A DNA stretch of 64,000 nt, from positions 1-64,000 of the forward strand of contig NZ_JAMYJR010000060.1 of assembly GCF_024137025.1 (NCBI RefSeq), read 5' to 3'. The position numbers and the translations under genes were made by a program. Position 1 is the stretch's first letter. The number at the start of each line of letters is the position of its first letter. A model generated the notes under the pieces. The model was not told the DNA's origin, made no database searches, and saw only the letters and a list, made by a program, of their open reading frames with translations. The DNA is from Paractinoplanes aksuensis (lineage in GTDB: Bacteria; Actinomycetota; Actinomycetes; Mycobacteriales; Micromonosporaceae). Positions 32,026 through 40,065 of the stretch are shown here, piece after piece.

Positions 32026-33939
32026 GTGGAAACAGTCATCCGGGCCGTGTGCGACACGTTCGCCCCGTCGCTGAGCGCCCCCGAGGGCGCCGACGAGGCG
32101 ACGGTGGCCTTCTACCGAGACGGCGCGGCCGCCCGCGGCATCGACGTGGCCGTGGCCGGCGCGGTCGGCGGGCTCGACGCGCTCACCCGGGGCGCGGTGG
32201 CCGAGCTGGTGGAACGGCTCGGCTACGGCTTCGCCCAGGCCGACCTGGACACCCGCACGGCGACGCTGCACGCGGTGGCCGGTGAGTCGATGCGGCTGCG
32301 GCTGGCGGTGCGCCAGCTCAAGGCCATGACCCTGGCCACGCTGGTCGGGGCCGTGGACGACACCGGCACCAACCCGACCTGGCCCGCGCTGGGCTACCCG
32401 GGACCGGCCACCACGCCGCCGCCGGCGCCGAAGACGCTGCCGCTGGTGGCCCTGCCGCCCGGCTCGGCCGAGCTGGACGCCGACGTCGTGGTGATCGGGT
32501 CGGGCGCCGGCGGGGCGATCGTGGCCGCCCGCGCCGCCCAGGCCGGGAAGTCCGTGCTCGTGCTGGAGGCCGCGCAGTACCGCAACGAGGCCGACTTCCG
32601 GCAGATCGACTCGCTCGGCGCGGCCACGATGTTCCTGCGCGGCGGCTCGCTGTGGTCGTCGTCGGGGCAGATGGGCGTGCTGGCCGGCGCCACGCTGGGC
32701 GGCGGCACGGTCATCAACTCGATGGTCTGCCTGCGGACGCCGCAGCACATCCGCGAGCTGTGGGCCGCCTCCGGCCTGGACGGGCTGGACGGACCCGACT
32801 TCGACAAGTACACCGACATGGTGTGGGACCGGATCGGCGTCAACACCGACGCGACCCGGTACAACGCCAACACCCGGGCCATGATCACCGGGCTCGCCTC
32901 GCTCGGCCACAGCCACGAGCGACTGCCCCGCAACGCGGCCCGGGACGACGACTCCGAGCTGTGCGGCTACTGCAACGCCGGCTGCCAGCAGGGCAAGAAG
33001 CGGACGACCCTGCACACGTACCTGCAGGACGCCGTCGACGCCGGGGCGCGGATCGTCGTCGGCGCGCACGTCGACAAGATCGTTGTCGAGGACGGGCGGG
33101 CCACCGGTGTTCTCGCCACCGTCGACGGTTCCACCTCGCTGTCGGTGTCGGCGCGCAACGTCGTCGTGGCGGCCGGCGGCATCGAGTCACCCGCGGTGCT
33201 GCTGCGCTCCGGCATCGGCGGTCCCGCGGCCGGTAAGAACCTCACCCTGCACCCGGCCTGGATCGTCACCGGCGTCTACGAGGAGCCGATCGAGGCCTGG
33301 CACGGCCAGATCCAGTCGGCCGTCAGCTTCGACCTGACCCGGGTCGTCGACGGCGGGGGCTTCCTGGTCGAGAGCCTCGCCCTCAACCCGGGCACCTGGG
33401 GCGGGCAGTCCCCGTTCGTGGACGGCCGCACGACCCGCGACCAGCTCCGCAAACTGCCCTACTTCGCCACCTGGCACGGCGTCTCGCACGACCACGGCCG
33501 CGGCGAGGTCTATCTCGACGCCGACGGCCGGGCCGCCGTGCACTGGAACCTCGACGACGACGTCGACCACCGCATCGCCGTCCGGGCCCACACCGAACTG
33601 GCCCGGATGCACCGCGAGGCCGGCGCGACCGAGATCTTCACCTTCCACTGGAGCGACCAGCGCTGGAAGCGCGGCGAGGACTTCGACGCCTACCTCGCGC
33701 AGCTGGCCGACTCGCCGATCGACGACCACACCGCGTTCTCGGCCCACCAGATGGGCTCCTGCCGGCTCGGCGCCGACCCGGCCACCTCGGTGGCCGACGG
33801 CTGGGGACAACTGCACGACGTCGCGGGCGTCTGGATCGGGGACGCGTCCGCGTTGCCGACCGCGCCCGGCGTCAACCCCATGATCACGATCATGGCGCTG
33901 GCCGAGCGGACTGCCTCGGCCCTCGTCAAGACCTTCTAA
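32026..33939 (+). CDS. GMC oxidoreductase, long-chain alcohol oxidase type (2)
   Basis: This 637-residue FAD enzyme is a paralogue of the one at 26541. It has the same N-terminal helical extension (ETVIRAVCDTFAPSL), FAD motif DVVVIGSGAGGAIVAARAAQAG, GGGTVINSMVCLRTP, Cys cluster CGYCNAGCQQGKK and C-terminal AHQMGSCRLGADP ... GDASALPTAPGVNP. GTG 32026 follows AAGGGGA. It sits inside the importer operon between permease and binding protein, so it probably acts on the imported compound, for example on a hydroxyl of a sugar or side chain. Confidence 0.9.
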   Translation: METVIRAVCDTFAPSLSAPEGADEATVAFYRDGAAARGIDVAVAGAVGGLDALTRGAVAELVERLGYGFAQADLDTRTATLHAVAGESMRLRLAVRQLKAMTLATLVGAVDDTGTNPTWPALGYPGPATTPPPAPKTLPLVALPPGSAELDADVVVIGSGAGGAIVAARAAQAGKSVLVLEAAQYRNEADFRQIDSLGAATMFLRGGSLWSSSGQMGVLAGATLGGGTVINSMVCLRTPQHIRELWAASGLDGLDGPDFDKYTDMVWDRIGVNTDATRYNANTRAMITGLASLGHSHERLPRNAARDDDSELCGYCNAGCQQGKKRTTLHTYLQDAVDAGARIVVGAHVDKIVVEDGRATGVLATVDGSTSLSVSARNVVVAAGGIESPAVLLRSGIGGPAAGKNLTLHPAWIVTGVYEEPIEAWHGQIQSAVSFDLTRVVDGGGFLVESLALNPGTWGGQSPFVDGRTTRDQLRKLPYFATWHGVSHDHGRGEVYLDADGRAAVHWNLDDDVDHRIAVRAHTELARMHREAGATEIFTFHWSDQRWKRGEDFDAYLAQLADSPIDDHTAFSAHQMGSCRLGADPATSVADGWGQLHDVAGVWIGDASALPTAPGVNPMITIMALAERTASALVKTF

Positions 33940-33972
33940 CAGCTCGCGCCCTCACCCCTCGGAGGAACCGTC

Positions 33973-34998
33973 ATGCCCATTTCCCGGTGGAAAATTACCT
34001 CTTGTTCGCTTATGGGCGTCGCCGCCCTGCTCGGCGCCACGGCCTGCGGCGGGGGCGACGACGCCTCGGCCGCCGGCGGCACCAGCGGCCTCAAGGTCGC
34101 CTACTCGAGCCCGGTCGCCTCGCAGCCCGGCCAGCAGATCGTCACCAACGGCCTCAACGCCGGGGCCAAGGAGCTGGGCTGGGAGGTCAACGTCATCGAC
34201 GCCAATCTGTCGCCCGACCAGCAGGTCTCCAACGTGCAGACGATGATCCAGCAGCAGGCGGCCGCGATCGGGCTGTGGGCCCTCGACTCCGGTGCCATGG
34301 AGGGCACCTACGCCCAGGCCAAGAGCGCCAACATCCCGGTCATCGGGGTCAACTCGGAGGGTGCGAACGTCTCCTCGACGGTGTGGTGGGGCGTCAACCG
34401 CTGTGACGACGACCAGTCGCCGTACCGGCAGGCGGCCAAGCAGATCGCCGAGACCCGCCCGGGCGGCAAGGTGATCGTCCTCGGTGGCCCGCCGGTGCCG
34501 TCGATCCAGGCCAACGTCAAGTGCTTCAGCGACGCGGCCAAGGCGGCCGGGCTGACCATCCTGGCCCAGATCGACAACACCAAGGACACCTCGGCCAACG
34601 CGGCCTCGCTGACCGCCGACACGTTCACCAAGTACCCGGACGTGGACGCGGTCTGGTCGTACAACGACTCGTCGGCCATCGGCGCGTCGACCTCGGCCAC
34701 CCAGGCCGGGCGCAAGATCAGCGACGGCACCGGCGAGGGCATCATCATCCAGGGCTCGAACGGCGACCCGGACGCGATCGAGGCGGTCAAGCAGGGCCGG
34801 CTCAGCGGCACCTGGGACCCGGACTCGTACGCCACCGGCATGGCCGTCATCAAGGCCATGGACGACGCCAAGAAGGGCGTCACCGGCAAGAACTACGTGG
34901 TGACGGCGAAGTACTGGAGCCAGGCCAACATCGCCGAGTACAAGGACACGGCGACGCTCGGCTACACCCTGGCCACCATCCCGGTGACCGAGCGCTAG
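33973..34998 (+). CDS. substrate-binding lipoprotein of the importer
   Basis: This 341-residue extracellular lipoprotein has a signal peptide ending in the lipobox LGATAC and a type 1 periplasmic-binding-protein fold (LKVAYSSPVASQPGQQIVTNGLNAGAKELGWEVNVIDANLSPDQQ..., PVIGVNSEGAN, VWSYNDSSAIGA). Members bind sugars or related polyols and present them to an RbsC-type permease. ATG 33973 follows GGAGGAA. Two Cys in the mature part (NRCDDD and VKCFSD) could form a disulfide. A strong terminator follows the gene. Confidence 0.94.
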   Translation: MPISRWKITSCSLMGVAALLGATACGGGDDASAAGGTSGLKVAYSSPVASQPGQQIVTNGLNAGAKELGWEVNVIDANLSPDQQVSNVQTMIQQQAAAIGLWALDSGAMEGTYAQAKSANIPVIGVNSEGANVSSTVWWGVNRCDDDQSPYRQAAKQIAETRPGGKVIVLGGPPVPSIQANVKCFSDAAKAAGLTILAQIDNTKDTSANAASLTADTFTKYPDVDAVWSYNDSSAIGASTSATQAGRKISDGTGEGIIIQGSNGDPDAIEAVKQGRLSGTWDPDSYATGMAVIKAMDDAKKGVTGKNYVVTAKYWSQANIAEYKDTATLGYTLATIPVTER

Positions 34999-35013
34999 GT
35001 CCGGCGACAGCGA

Positions 35014-35043
35014 GAAGCCCCGGTCAACGGCGACCGGGGCTTC
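35014..35043. terminator. terminator after the importer operon
   Basis: A perfect 12-bp stem, GAAGCCCCGGTC and GACCGGGGCTTC, with a 6-nt loop is followed by TTCTTG. It ends the importer operon on the plus strand, 15 nt after the binding-protein stop. It also lies just past the stop of the minus-strand aldehyde dehydrogenase and could act in both directions. Confidence 0.88.
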
Positions 35044-35061
35044 TTCTTGCGTACGTAATGA

Positions 35062-36561
35062 CTAACCCCAGAGCGGGAAGCGGGGCGCGCCGAGGTCGAT
35101 GTTGATGGTCTTGGGCGCGCTGTATTCCAGCATGGTCTCCCAGGAGAGTTCCCGGCCGAAGCCGCTGTCCTTCACGCCGCCCATGGGCGCGCCGGCCGGC
35201 AGGTCGAACCACTTGTTGACCCACACTATGCCGGCGTCGAGCTGACCGGCGATCCGGTGCGCGCGGGCCAGGTCGGTGGTCCACACGCCGGAGGCCAGGC
35301 CGTAGCGGGTCGCGTTGGCCCGCTCGACCACCTCGTCGTAGTCGCTGAACGTCTCGGCCACCGTCACCGGGCCGAACACCTCGTCGGTGACGACGTCGGC
35401 CTGGCCGGACGGATCGTGCAGCACGGTCGGGCGCAGGAAGAACCCGTCCTTGTACGTGGGGCCGAGCCCGAGCTCCTCGTCGCCGGCCAATACCCGTACG
35501 CCCTGGTCCTGGGCCTTCTTGACGTGTGCCAGCACCCGGTCGAAGTGCGGGCGGGAGACCAGCGGCCCGACCTGGGTGTCCGGGTCGAGCGCGTCCCCGA
35601 CCCGGATCGAGCGAGCCAGCGCGGCGAACCGGTCGAGGAAGTCATCGGCGATCCGCTCGTGCAGCAGCAGCCGCGACGACGCGATGCAGGCCTCGCCGTT
35701 GGCCAGGTAGATGCCCATCGCCGCGTCGGCCACGGCCCGGCCCAGATCGGCATCCTCGGCCACGATCATCGCGCTCTTGCCGCCCAGCTCCATGATGGTC
35801 GGGGTCAGCGCGCCGGCCGCGGCCGCCATCACCGCCCGCGCGGTCGGCCCGCCGCCGGTCAGCGTCACCTTGGCCACGTCCGGGTGGCCGACCAGGGCCG
35901 CTCCCACCGTCGGCCCGAAGCCGGTCACCACGTTCACCACGCCGGGCGGCAACAGATCGGCGATCAGCCGGACGAACTCGAGCACGCTGGCCGAGGCGAA
36001 CTCGCTCGGCTTCAGCACCACCGTGTTGCCGCAGGCCAGCGCGGGCGCCAGCTTGTTGGCCACGGTGATCAGCGGCGAGTTCCAGGGCAGGATCGCGGCG
36101 ATCACGCCCAGCGGCTCGCGGACCGTGTAGACCAGGCTGTGCGGATCCTCGACCGGGATCTGGTCGCCGCGGTGCGAGCGCACCAGACCGGCGTAGTAGC
36201 GGTAGATGGCCGCGCTGGCCGGCACGTCGGCGATGCCCACCTCGCGCACCGGGCGGCCGTTCTCGGTCGGCAGCAACCGCGCGAACAGCTCGGCGTCGGC
36301 CTCGATCCGGTCGGCGACCGCGCCCAGGATCGCCTGCCGCGTGGCCGGGGTCGACCGGCGCCAGGCCGGCAGCGCCTTGCGGGCCGCCGCGACCGCGTCC
36401 TCGGCCTGCTGGGCGGTGCCGTTGCCGATGGCCGCCCAGGCGCTGCCCAGGCTCGGGTCGACCGCCTCGAACGCGTCGGGCGCGGACAGCCACTCGCCGC
36501 CGATGAACATCTGATAGTCCGCGCCGGGCCGGAACCGTTCCCGCACCGCCTCTGTCGTCAT
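35062..36561 (-). CDS. aldehyde dehydrogenase (2)
   Basis: This 499-residue ALDH has ILPWNSPL with the oxyanion Asn, the general-base Glu in MELGGKSAM and the catalytic Cys in NGEACIASSR. The start at 36561 has an AGGAG 6 nt upstream. It is distinct from the ALDH at 9129. It is transcribed with the SDR upstream, with an operator-like dyad in the 82-nt gap between them. Together they could oxidise an alcohol or aldehyde arising from ring-fission products or from the GMC enzymes. Confidence 0.93.
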   Translation of the reverse strand: MTTEAVRERFRPGADYQMFIGGEWLSAPDAFEAVDPSLGSAWAAIGNGTAQQAEDAVAAARKALPAWRRSTPATRQAILGAVADRIEADAELFARLLPTENGRPVREVGIADVPASAAIYRYYAGLVRSHRGDQIPVEDPHSLVYTVREPLGVIAAILPWNSPLITVANKLAPALACGNTVVLKPSEFASASVLEFVRLIADLLPPGVVNVVTGFGPTVGAALVGHPDVAKVTLTGGGPTARAVMAAAAGALTPTIMELGGKSAMIVAEDADLGRAVADAAMGIYLANGEACIASSRLLLHERIADDFLDRFAALARSIRVGDALDPDTQVGPLVSRPHFDRVLAHVKKAQDQGVRVLAGDEELGLGPTYKDGFFLRPTVLHDPSGQADVVTDEVFGPVTVAETFSDYDEVVERANATRYGLASGVWTTDLARAHRIAGQLDAGIVWVNKWFDLPAGAPMGGVKDSGFGRELSWETMLEYSAPKTINIDLGAPRFPLWG

Positions 36562-36625
36562 GCTTCTCCTCGGGTTGGGTCGGATCTCGAGCGTCGACCC
36601 CGCCCCGGGCGGCGGCAACCAGCAC

Positions 36626-36642
36626 GTTCCGGTCACCGAACC
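36626..36642. promoter_or_regulatory. island operator ahead of the aldehyde dehydrogenase
   Basis: GTTCCGGTCACCGAACC fits the island consensus with one change (A at position 14). It lies 65 nt upstream of the ALDH start, in the gap after the SDR gene, so the ALDH may have its own promoter. It is also 14 of 17 identical to the dyad at 1703 in the amide operon. Confidence 0.5.
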
Positions 36643-36643
36643 T

Positions 36644-37378
36644 CTACTGCGCCGTATAGCCGCCGTCCACCGACCAGACGCTACCCGTGACGAAGGCGCT
36701 GCCGGGGTCGAGCAGCGGAAGGACCGCATGCGCGACCTCGGCCGGCGTGCCCCAGCGACCGAGCGGCACCTTGGCCGTGAACGCCGCCTGCACGGCAGCG
36801 TCGGCAGCCTGGTCGTCCTCGTTCATCGGCGTCCGCACCGGGCCCGGGGCCACGCAGTTGACCGTCACCCCGGTCCCGGCCAGTTCCAGCGCCAGCGACC
36901 GGGTCAGCGCGGCCACCGCGCCCTTGGTCGCCGCGTACCCGGCCCGGGCCGGCGCCCCGGTCGAGCCGAGCACCGACCCGATGGTCACGATGCGACCGTG
37001 CCCGCGGGTCACCATCGCCGGGGCGACGGCCCGGGTCGCCAGCCAGGTTCCCAGGACGTTCGTCTCGAAGGCGGCCCGGAACTCGTCCGGTGTGAGCTCG
37101 TCGAGCGTTCCCCGGGCCAGCCGCCCGGCCGCCGTCACCAGCCCGTCGACGGCGCCCCACCGCTGTTCCGCCGCAACCACCAGCCGGGCCAGGCCGTCGG
37201 CGTCGGTGGTGTCACCCGCGACGACCAGCACGTCGCCGCTGCCCAGCTCTTCGCGGGCGGCCGCGCAACGCTCCGGATCGCGGCCCAGCACGGCCACCGG
37301 CCGGCCCCGCTCGACCAGCGCACGCGCCACGGCCAGCCCGATCCCGCTGGTCCCACCGGTGATCACCACGGCTCCCAT
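36644..37378 (-). CDS. short-chain dehydrogenase/reductase
   Basis: This 244-residue SDR has the NAD(P) motif VITGGTSGIGLAVA, the NAG-like TAAGR, catalytic Ser in IVTIGSVLGSTG and the Tyr/Lys pair in GYAATKGAV; the end VTGSVWSVDGGYTAQ is typical. The ATG at 37378 gives the normal N-terminus. An island operator lies 43 nt upstream, so it belongs to the regulon. A role as dehydrogenase for an alcohol intermediate feeding the ALDH is likely. Confidence 0.92.
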   Translation of the reverse strand: MGAVVITGGTSGIGLAVARALVERGRPVAVLGRDPERCAAAREELGSGDVLVVAGDTTDADGLARLVVAAEQRWGAVDGLVTAAGRLARGTLDELTPDEFRAAFETNVLGTWLATRAVAPAMVTRGHGRIVTIGSVLGSTGAPARAGYAATKGAVAALTRSLALELAGTGVTVNCVAPGPVRTPMNEDDQAADAAVQAAFTAKVPLGRWGTPAEVAHAVLPLLDPGSAFVTGSVWSVDGGYTAQ

Positions 37379-37420
37379 GAACCGATGGCACCGCACCCGG
37401 CCCCGCGGCGCACCGTCCGG

Positions 37421-37437
37421 GGACCGCTGAGCGGAAC
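37421..37437. promoter_or_regulatory. island operator ahead of the SDR/ALDH unit
   Basis: GGACCGCTGAGCGGAAC is identical to the oxygenase-promoter site at 19341, and the identity runs for 20 bases, 18 kb away. It lies upstream of the minus-strand SDR gene and marks the right border of the motif set. No copy was found in the sequence between here and the right edge. Confidence 0.65.
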
Positions 37438-37499
37438 GCGAGCTCTGCGCCGCCGTCACCGCGGCCGCCCTGGTGTTGCCGGCCCGGCCGTACGGGAAA

Positions 37500-38366
37500 T
37501 CAGGCCTCGGGGATCTCGCGGCCGAACGACTTCAGAGTGACTTCGGTGGGGTCGGGGCCGCCGCGTTTGCCCGTCTCCAGGGCGTCGATGGCCGCCAGGT
37601 CGGCATCGGTCAGGTCGAAGTCGAACACGTCGAAGTTCTCGGCTATGCGCTTCGGATTGGTCGACTTCGGGATGACCTGGCGGCCCTGCTGCAGGTGCCA
37701 GCGCAGCATGACCTGGGCTGGGCTCTTCCCGTACGCCGTGGCGATCTTGCCGATGACCGGGTCCTCGAGGGTGCTGGAATGGCCGCTGTCGCGGTAGAAC
37801 GTGATGCCGCCGATCGGCGCCCAGGCCTGGGTGAGGATGCCGTGCCGTGCGCCGAACTCCTGCACCTCGCGCTGCTGGAAGTACGGGTGCACCTCGATCT
37901 GGTTGACCGCGGGCACGACCGTGGCCTTCTCGAGCAGCGCGGTCAGGTGCTCGACCATGAAATTGCTGACGCCGATCGCCCGCACCTTGCCGTCGGCCAG
38001 CAACGTCTCCAGGGCCCGGTAGGCGTCGAGGGTGCGCCCGAACTCCGAGGGCAGCGCCTGATGCAGGATCAGCAGGTCGATCCGGTCGACGCCGAGCTTG
38101 GCCGCGCTCTTGTCGAAACCGTGCAGGGTCTCCTCGTACCCGTAATCGCTGATCCAGATCTTGGTCTCCAGGAAGACTGGGGCGCCGGCCCGGGCGACGG
38201 CCTGACCCACCTGCCGTTCGTTGCCGTAGGCGGCGGCGGTGTCGACGTGCCGGTAGCCGGTCGACAGGGCCGCCTCGACCGCGGTCACGGTCTCGCCGGG
38301 CGGGGTCTGAAAGACGCCGAAGCCCAGCGAGGGCATCTCGACGCCGTTGTTGAGCGTGTACGACAT
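37500..38366 (-). CDS. aldo/keto reductase
   Basis: This 288-residue NADPH reductase has the family tetrad: Asp and Tyr in HVDTAAAYGNE, Lys in LETKIW and His in LLILHQALP; GVSNFMVEHL and VNQIEVHPYFQQ follow. The start at 38366 has AAAGGA upstream. It resembles the 2,5-diketo-gluconate reductase/YafB group. It is divergent from the cupin gene and lies outside the operator set, so its link to the aromatic island is uncertain. Confidence 0.93.
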   Translation of the reverse strand: MSYTLNNGVEMPSLGFGVFQTPPGETVTAVEAALSTGYRHVDTAAAYGNERQVGQAVARAGAPVFLETKIWISDYGYEETLHGFDKSAAKLGVDRIDLLILHQALPSEFGRTLDAYRALETLLADGKVRAIGVSNFMVEHLTALLEKATVVPAVNQIEVHPYFQQREVQEFGARHGILTQAWAPIGGITFYRDSGHSSTLEDPVIGKIATAYGKSPAQVMLRWHLQQGRQVIPKSTNPKRIAENFDVFDFDLTDADLAAIDALETGKRGGPDPTEVTLKSFGREIPEA

Positions 38367-38509
38367 GAGGTTCCTTTCAGGCGCGGGACACGGTGGTATA
38401 CCCGCCGCTGTCGAAGGTAGGCACGCGCCGGCGGGGTCAGGGAGGTTCTGCTGGTACCCCTTTCGTCAGTGACTCCCACCGGGGCCGTCGGCGGGGTTTG
38501 CTGGGAGGC

Positions 38510-38920
38510 ATGGAACTTCTGCCTGTTCGCCCGACGGTCAAGACGCCCGCGGAGGCGTTCACCGGGGACGTCTACATGACGCCGATCTTCAACGGCGCCG
38601 GGCCGTCGCGGATGACCGTCGCCCTGGTCCGGTTCACGCCGGGTGCGCGCACCAACTGGCACTCGCACGCCGTGGGCCAGACCCTGCACGTCACCGAGGG
38701 TGTCGGCCTGGTCGGCACCCGGGACGGCCACGTGCTGCGCATCCACGCCGGTGAGACCGTGGTCTGCCCGCCCGATGAGGAGCACTGGCACGGCGCCGGG
38801 CCCGACACTTTTATGAGTCACCTGGCCCTGCTCGAGGCCAAGCCGGACGGCGGCGACCCCACCACGTGGCAGGAGCCCGTGCCGGCCGACACCTATCACG
38901 ACGCTGCTCGGGAGGCCTGA
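38510..38920 (+). CDS. small metal-binding cupin
   Basis: This 136-residue cupin has motif 1 in ARTNWHSHAVGQTLHVTEG, with two His, and motif 2 in CPPDEEHWHGAG. The N-terminal FTGDVYMTPIF segment resembles manganese cupins related to bacterial hydroxynitrile lyases and carboxymuconolactone decarboxylase-like proteins. ATG 38510 follows GGGAGG. Its stop overlaps the alcohol dehydrogenase start (TGATG), so the two work together. It is more likely an enzyme than a regulator because it has no DNA-binding part. Confidence 0.88.
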   Translation: MELLPVRPTVKTPAEAFTGDVYMTPIFNGAGPSRMTVALVRFTPGARTNWHSHAVGQTLHVTEGVGLVGTRDGHVLRIHAGETVVCPPDEEHWHGAGPDTFMSHLALLEAKPDGGDPTTWQEPVPADTYHDAAREA

Positions 38921-39942
38921 TGCGAGGCGCGATCATGTACGCCCCCGGTGACGTCCGGGTGGAGAACCGGGCCGACCCGCGGATCGAGGCGCCCACGGAC
39001 GCGGTCGTCCGCCTGTCCGCGACCTGCGTCTGCGGGTCCGACCTGTGGCCGTACCGGGGGATCCAGCCGATGGACGGCCCGGCCCCGATGGGTCACGAGT
39101 ACGTGGGCATCGTCGAGGAGGTCGGGGCCGAGGTGACCTCGGTGCGGCCGGGCCAGTTCGTGGTCGGCTCGTTCTGGGCCTCGGACAACACCTGTGAGAT
39201 CTGCCGGGCCGGCTACCAGTCGGGCTGCGTGCACCGGGTGCCGATGGGCTCGCTGGGTTCGCAGGCCGAGTTCCTGCGGGTGCCCCTGGCCGACGGCACG
39301 CTGGTGGCGACGCCCGAGGTGCCCGACGCCGATCTGGTCCCGAGCTACCTGGCCGCCTCGGACGTTCTGGGTACGGGCTGGTTCGCCGCCGTCGCGGCCG
39401 AGGCCGGCCCGGGTAAGACCGTGGCCGTCGTCGGTGACGGCGCGGTCGGCCTGCTCGGCGTGCTGGCGGCCCGGCAGCTGGGCGCGGAACGGATCATCGC
39501 GATGAGCCGCCACGAGTCGCGGCAGAAGCTGGCGGTGGAGTTCGGCGCGACCGACATCGTGGCCGAACGGGGCGACGCCGGCATCGCCGCGATCAAGGAC
39601 CTGACCAACGGGCTGGGCGCGCACTCGGTGATCGAGGCGGTCGGCACGCAGGAGTCGATGATGCAGGCGATCCGGTCGACGCGGGCCGGCGGCCACGTCG
39701 GCTATGTCGGGGTGACCCACGACGTGAGCCTGCCCGGCATGGAGATGTTCTTCTCGCTGGTGCACCTGCACGGCGGCCCGGCGCCGGTCCGCCGCTTCCT
39801 GCCCGACCTGATGGAGCTGATCGGCAACCGCAGCATCGACCCGGGGCGGGTCTTCGACCTTTCGCTGCCGCTGGACCAGGCCGCCGAGGGCTACCGGGCC
39901 ATGGACGAACGCCGCGCCATCAAGACCCTGCTGACCCTCTGA
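38920..39942 (+). CDS. zinc-dependent alcohol dehydrogenase
   Basis: This 340-residue medium-chain dehydrogenase has catalytic zinc residues (Cys in CVCGSDLWPY and the MGHEYVG His-Glu) and a shortened structural-zinc region (CEICRAGYQSGC). The NAD(P) motif is VAVVGDGAVGLLGVLAARQLGAE. The start overlaps the cupin stop. It resembles threonine/glutathione-independent dehydrogenases of unknown substrate. With the divergent reductase it forms a small redox group beside the aromatic island. Confidence 0.92.
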   Translation: MRGAIMYAPGDVRVENRADPRIEAPTDAVVRLSATCVCGSDLWPYRGIQPMDGPAPMGHEYVGIVEEVGAEVTSVRPGQFVVGSFWASDNTCEICRAGYQSGCVHRVPMGSLGSQAEFLRVPLADGTLVATPEVPDADLVPSYLAASDVLGTGWFAAVAAEAGPGKTVAVVGDGAVGLLGVLAARQLGAERIIAMSRHESRQKLAVEFGATDIVAERGDAGIAAIKDLTNGLGAHSVIEAVGTQESMMQAIRSTRAGGHVGYVGVTHDVSLPGMEMFFSLVHLHGGPAPVRRFLPDLMELIGNRSIDPGRVFDLSLPLDQAAEGYRAMDERRAIKTLLTL

Positions 39943-40065
39943 GGGGCTGCAGGGCCACCGCGACCGTGCACCCCCCGGGGCCGGTTTCCGGATGTTGCCT
40001 CAGGTCGCCCGGCCCGCGACCGATCAGGCTTCTGAGGTGGCTTCGGCGAGCGGGAGGACACAGAC

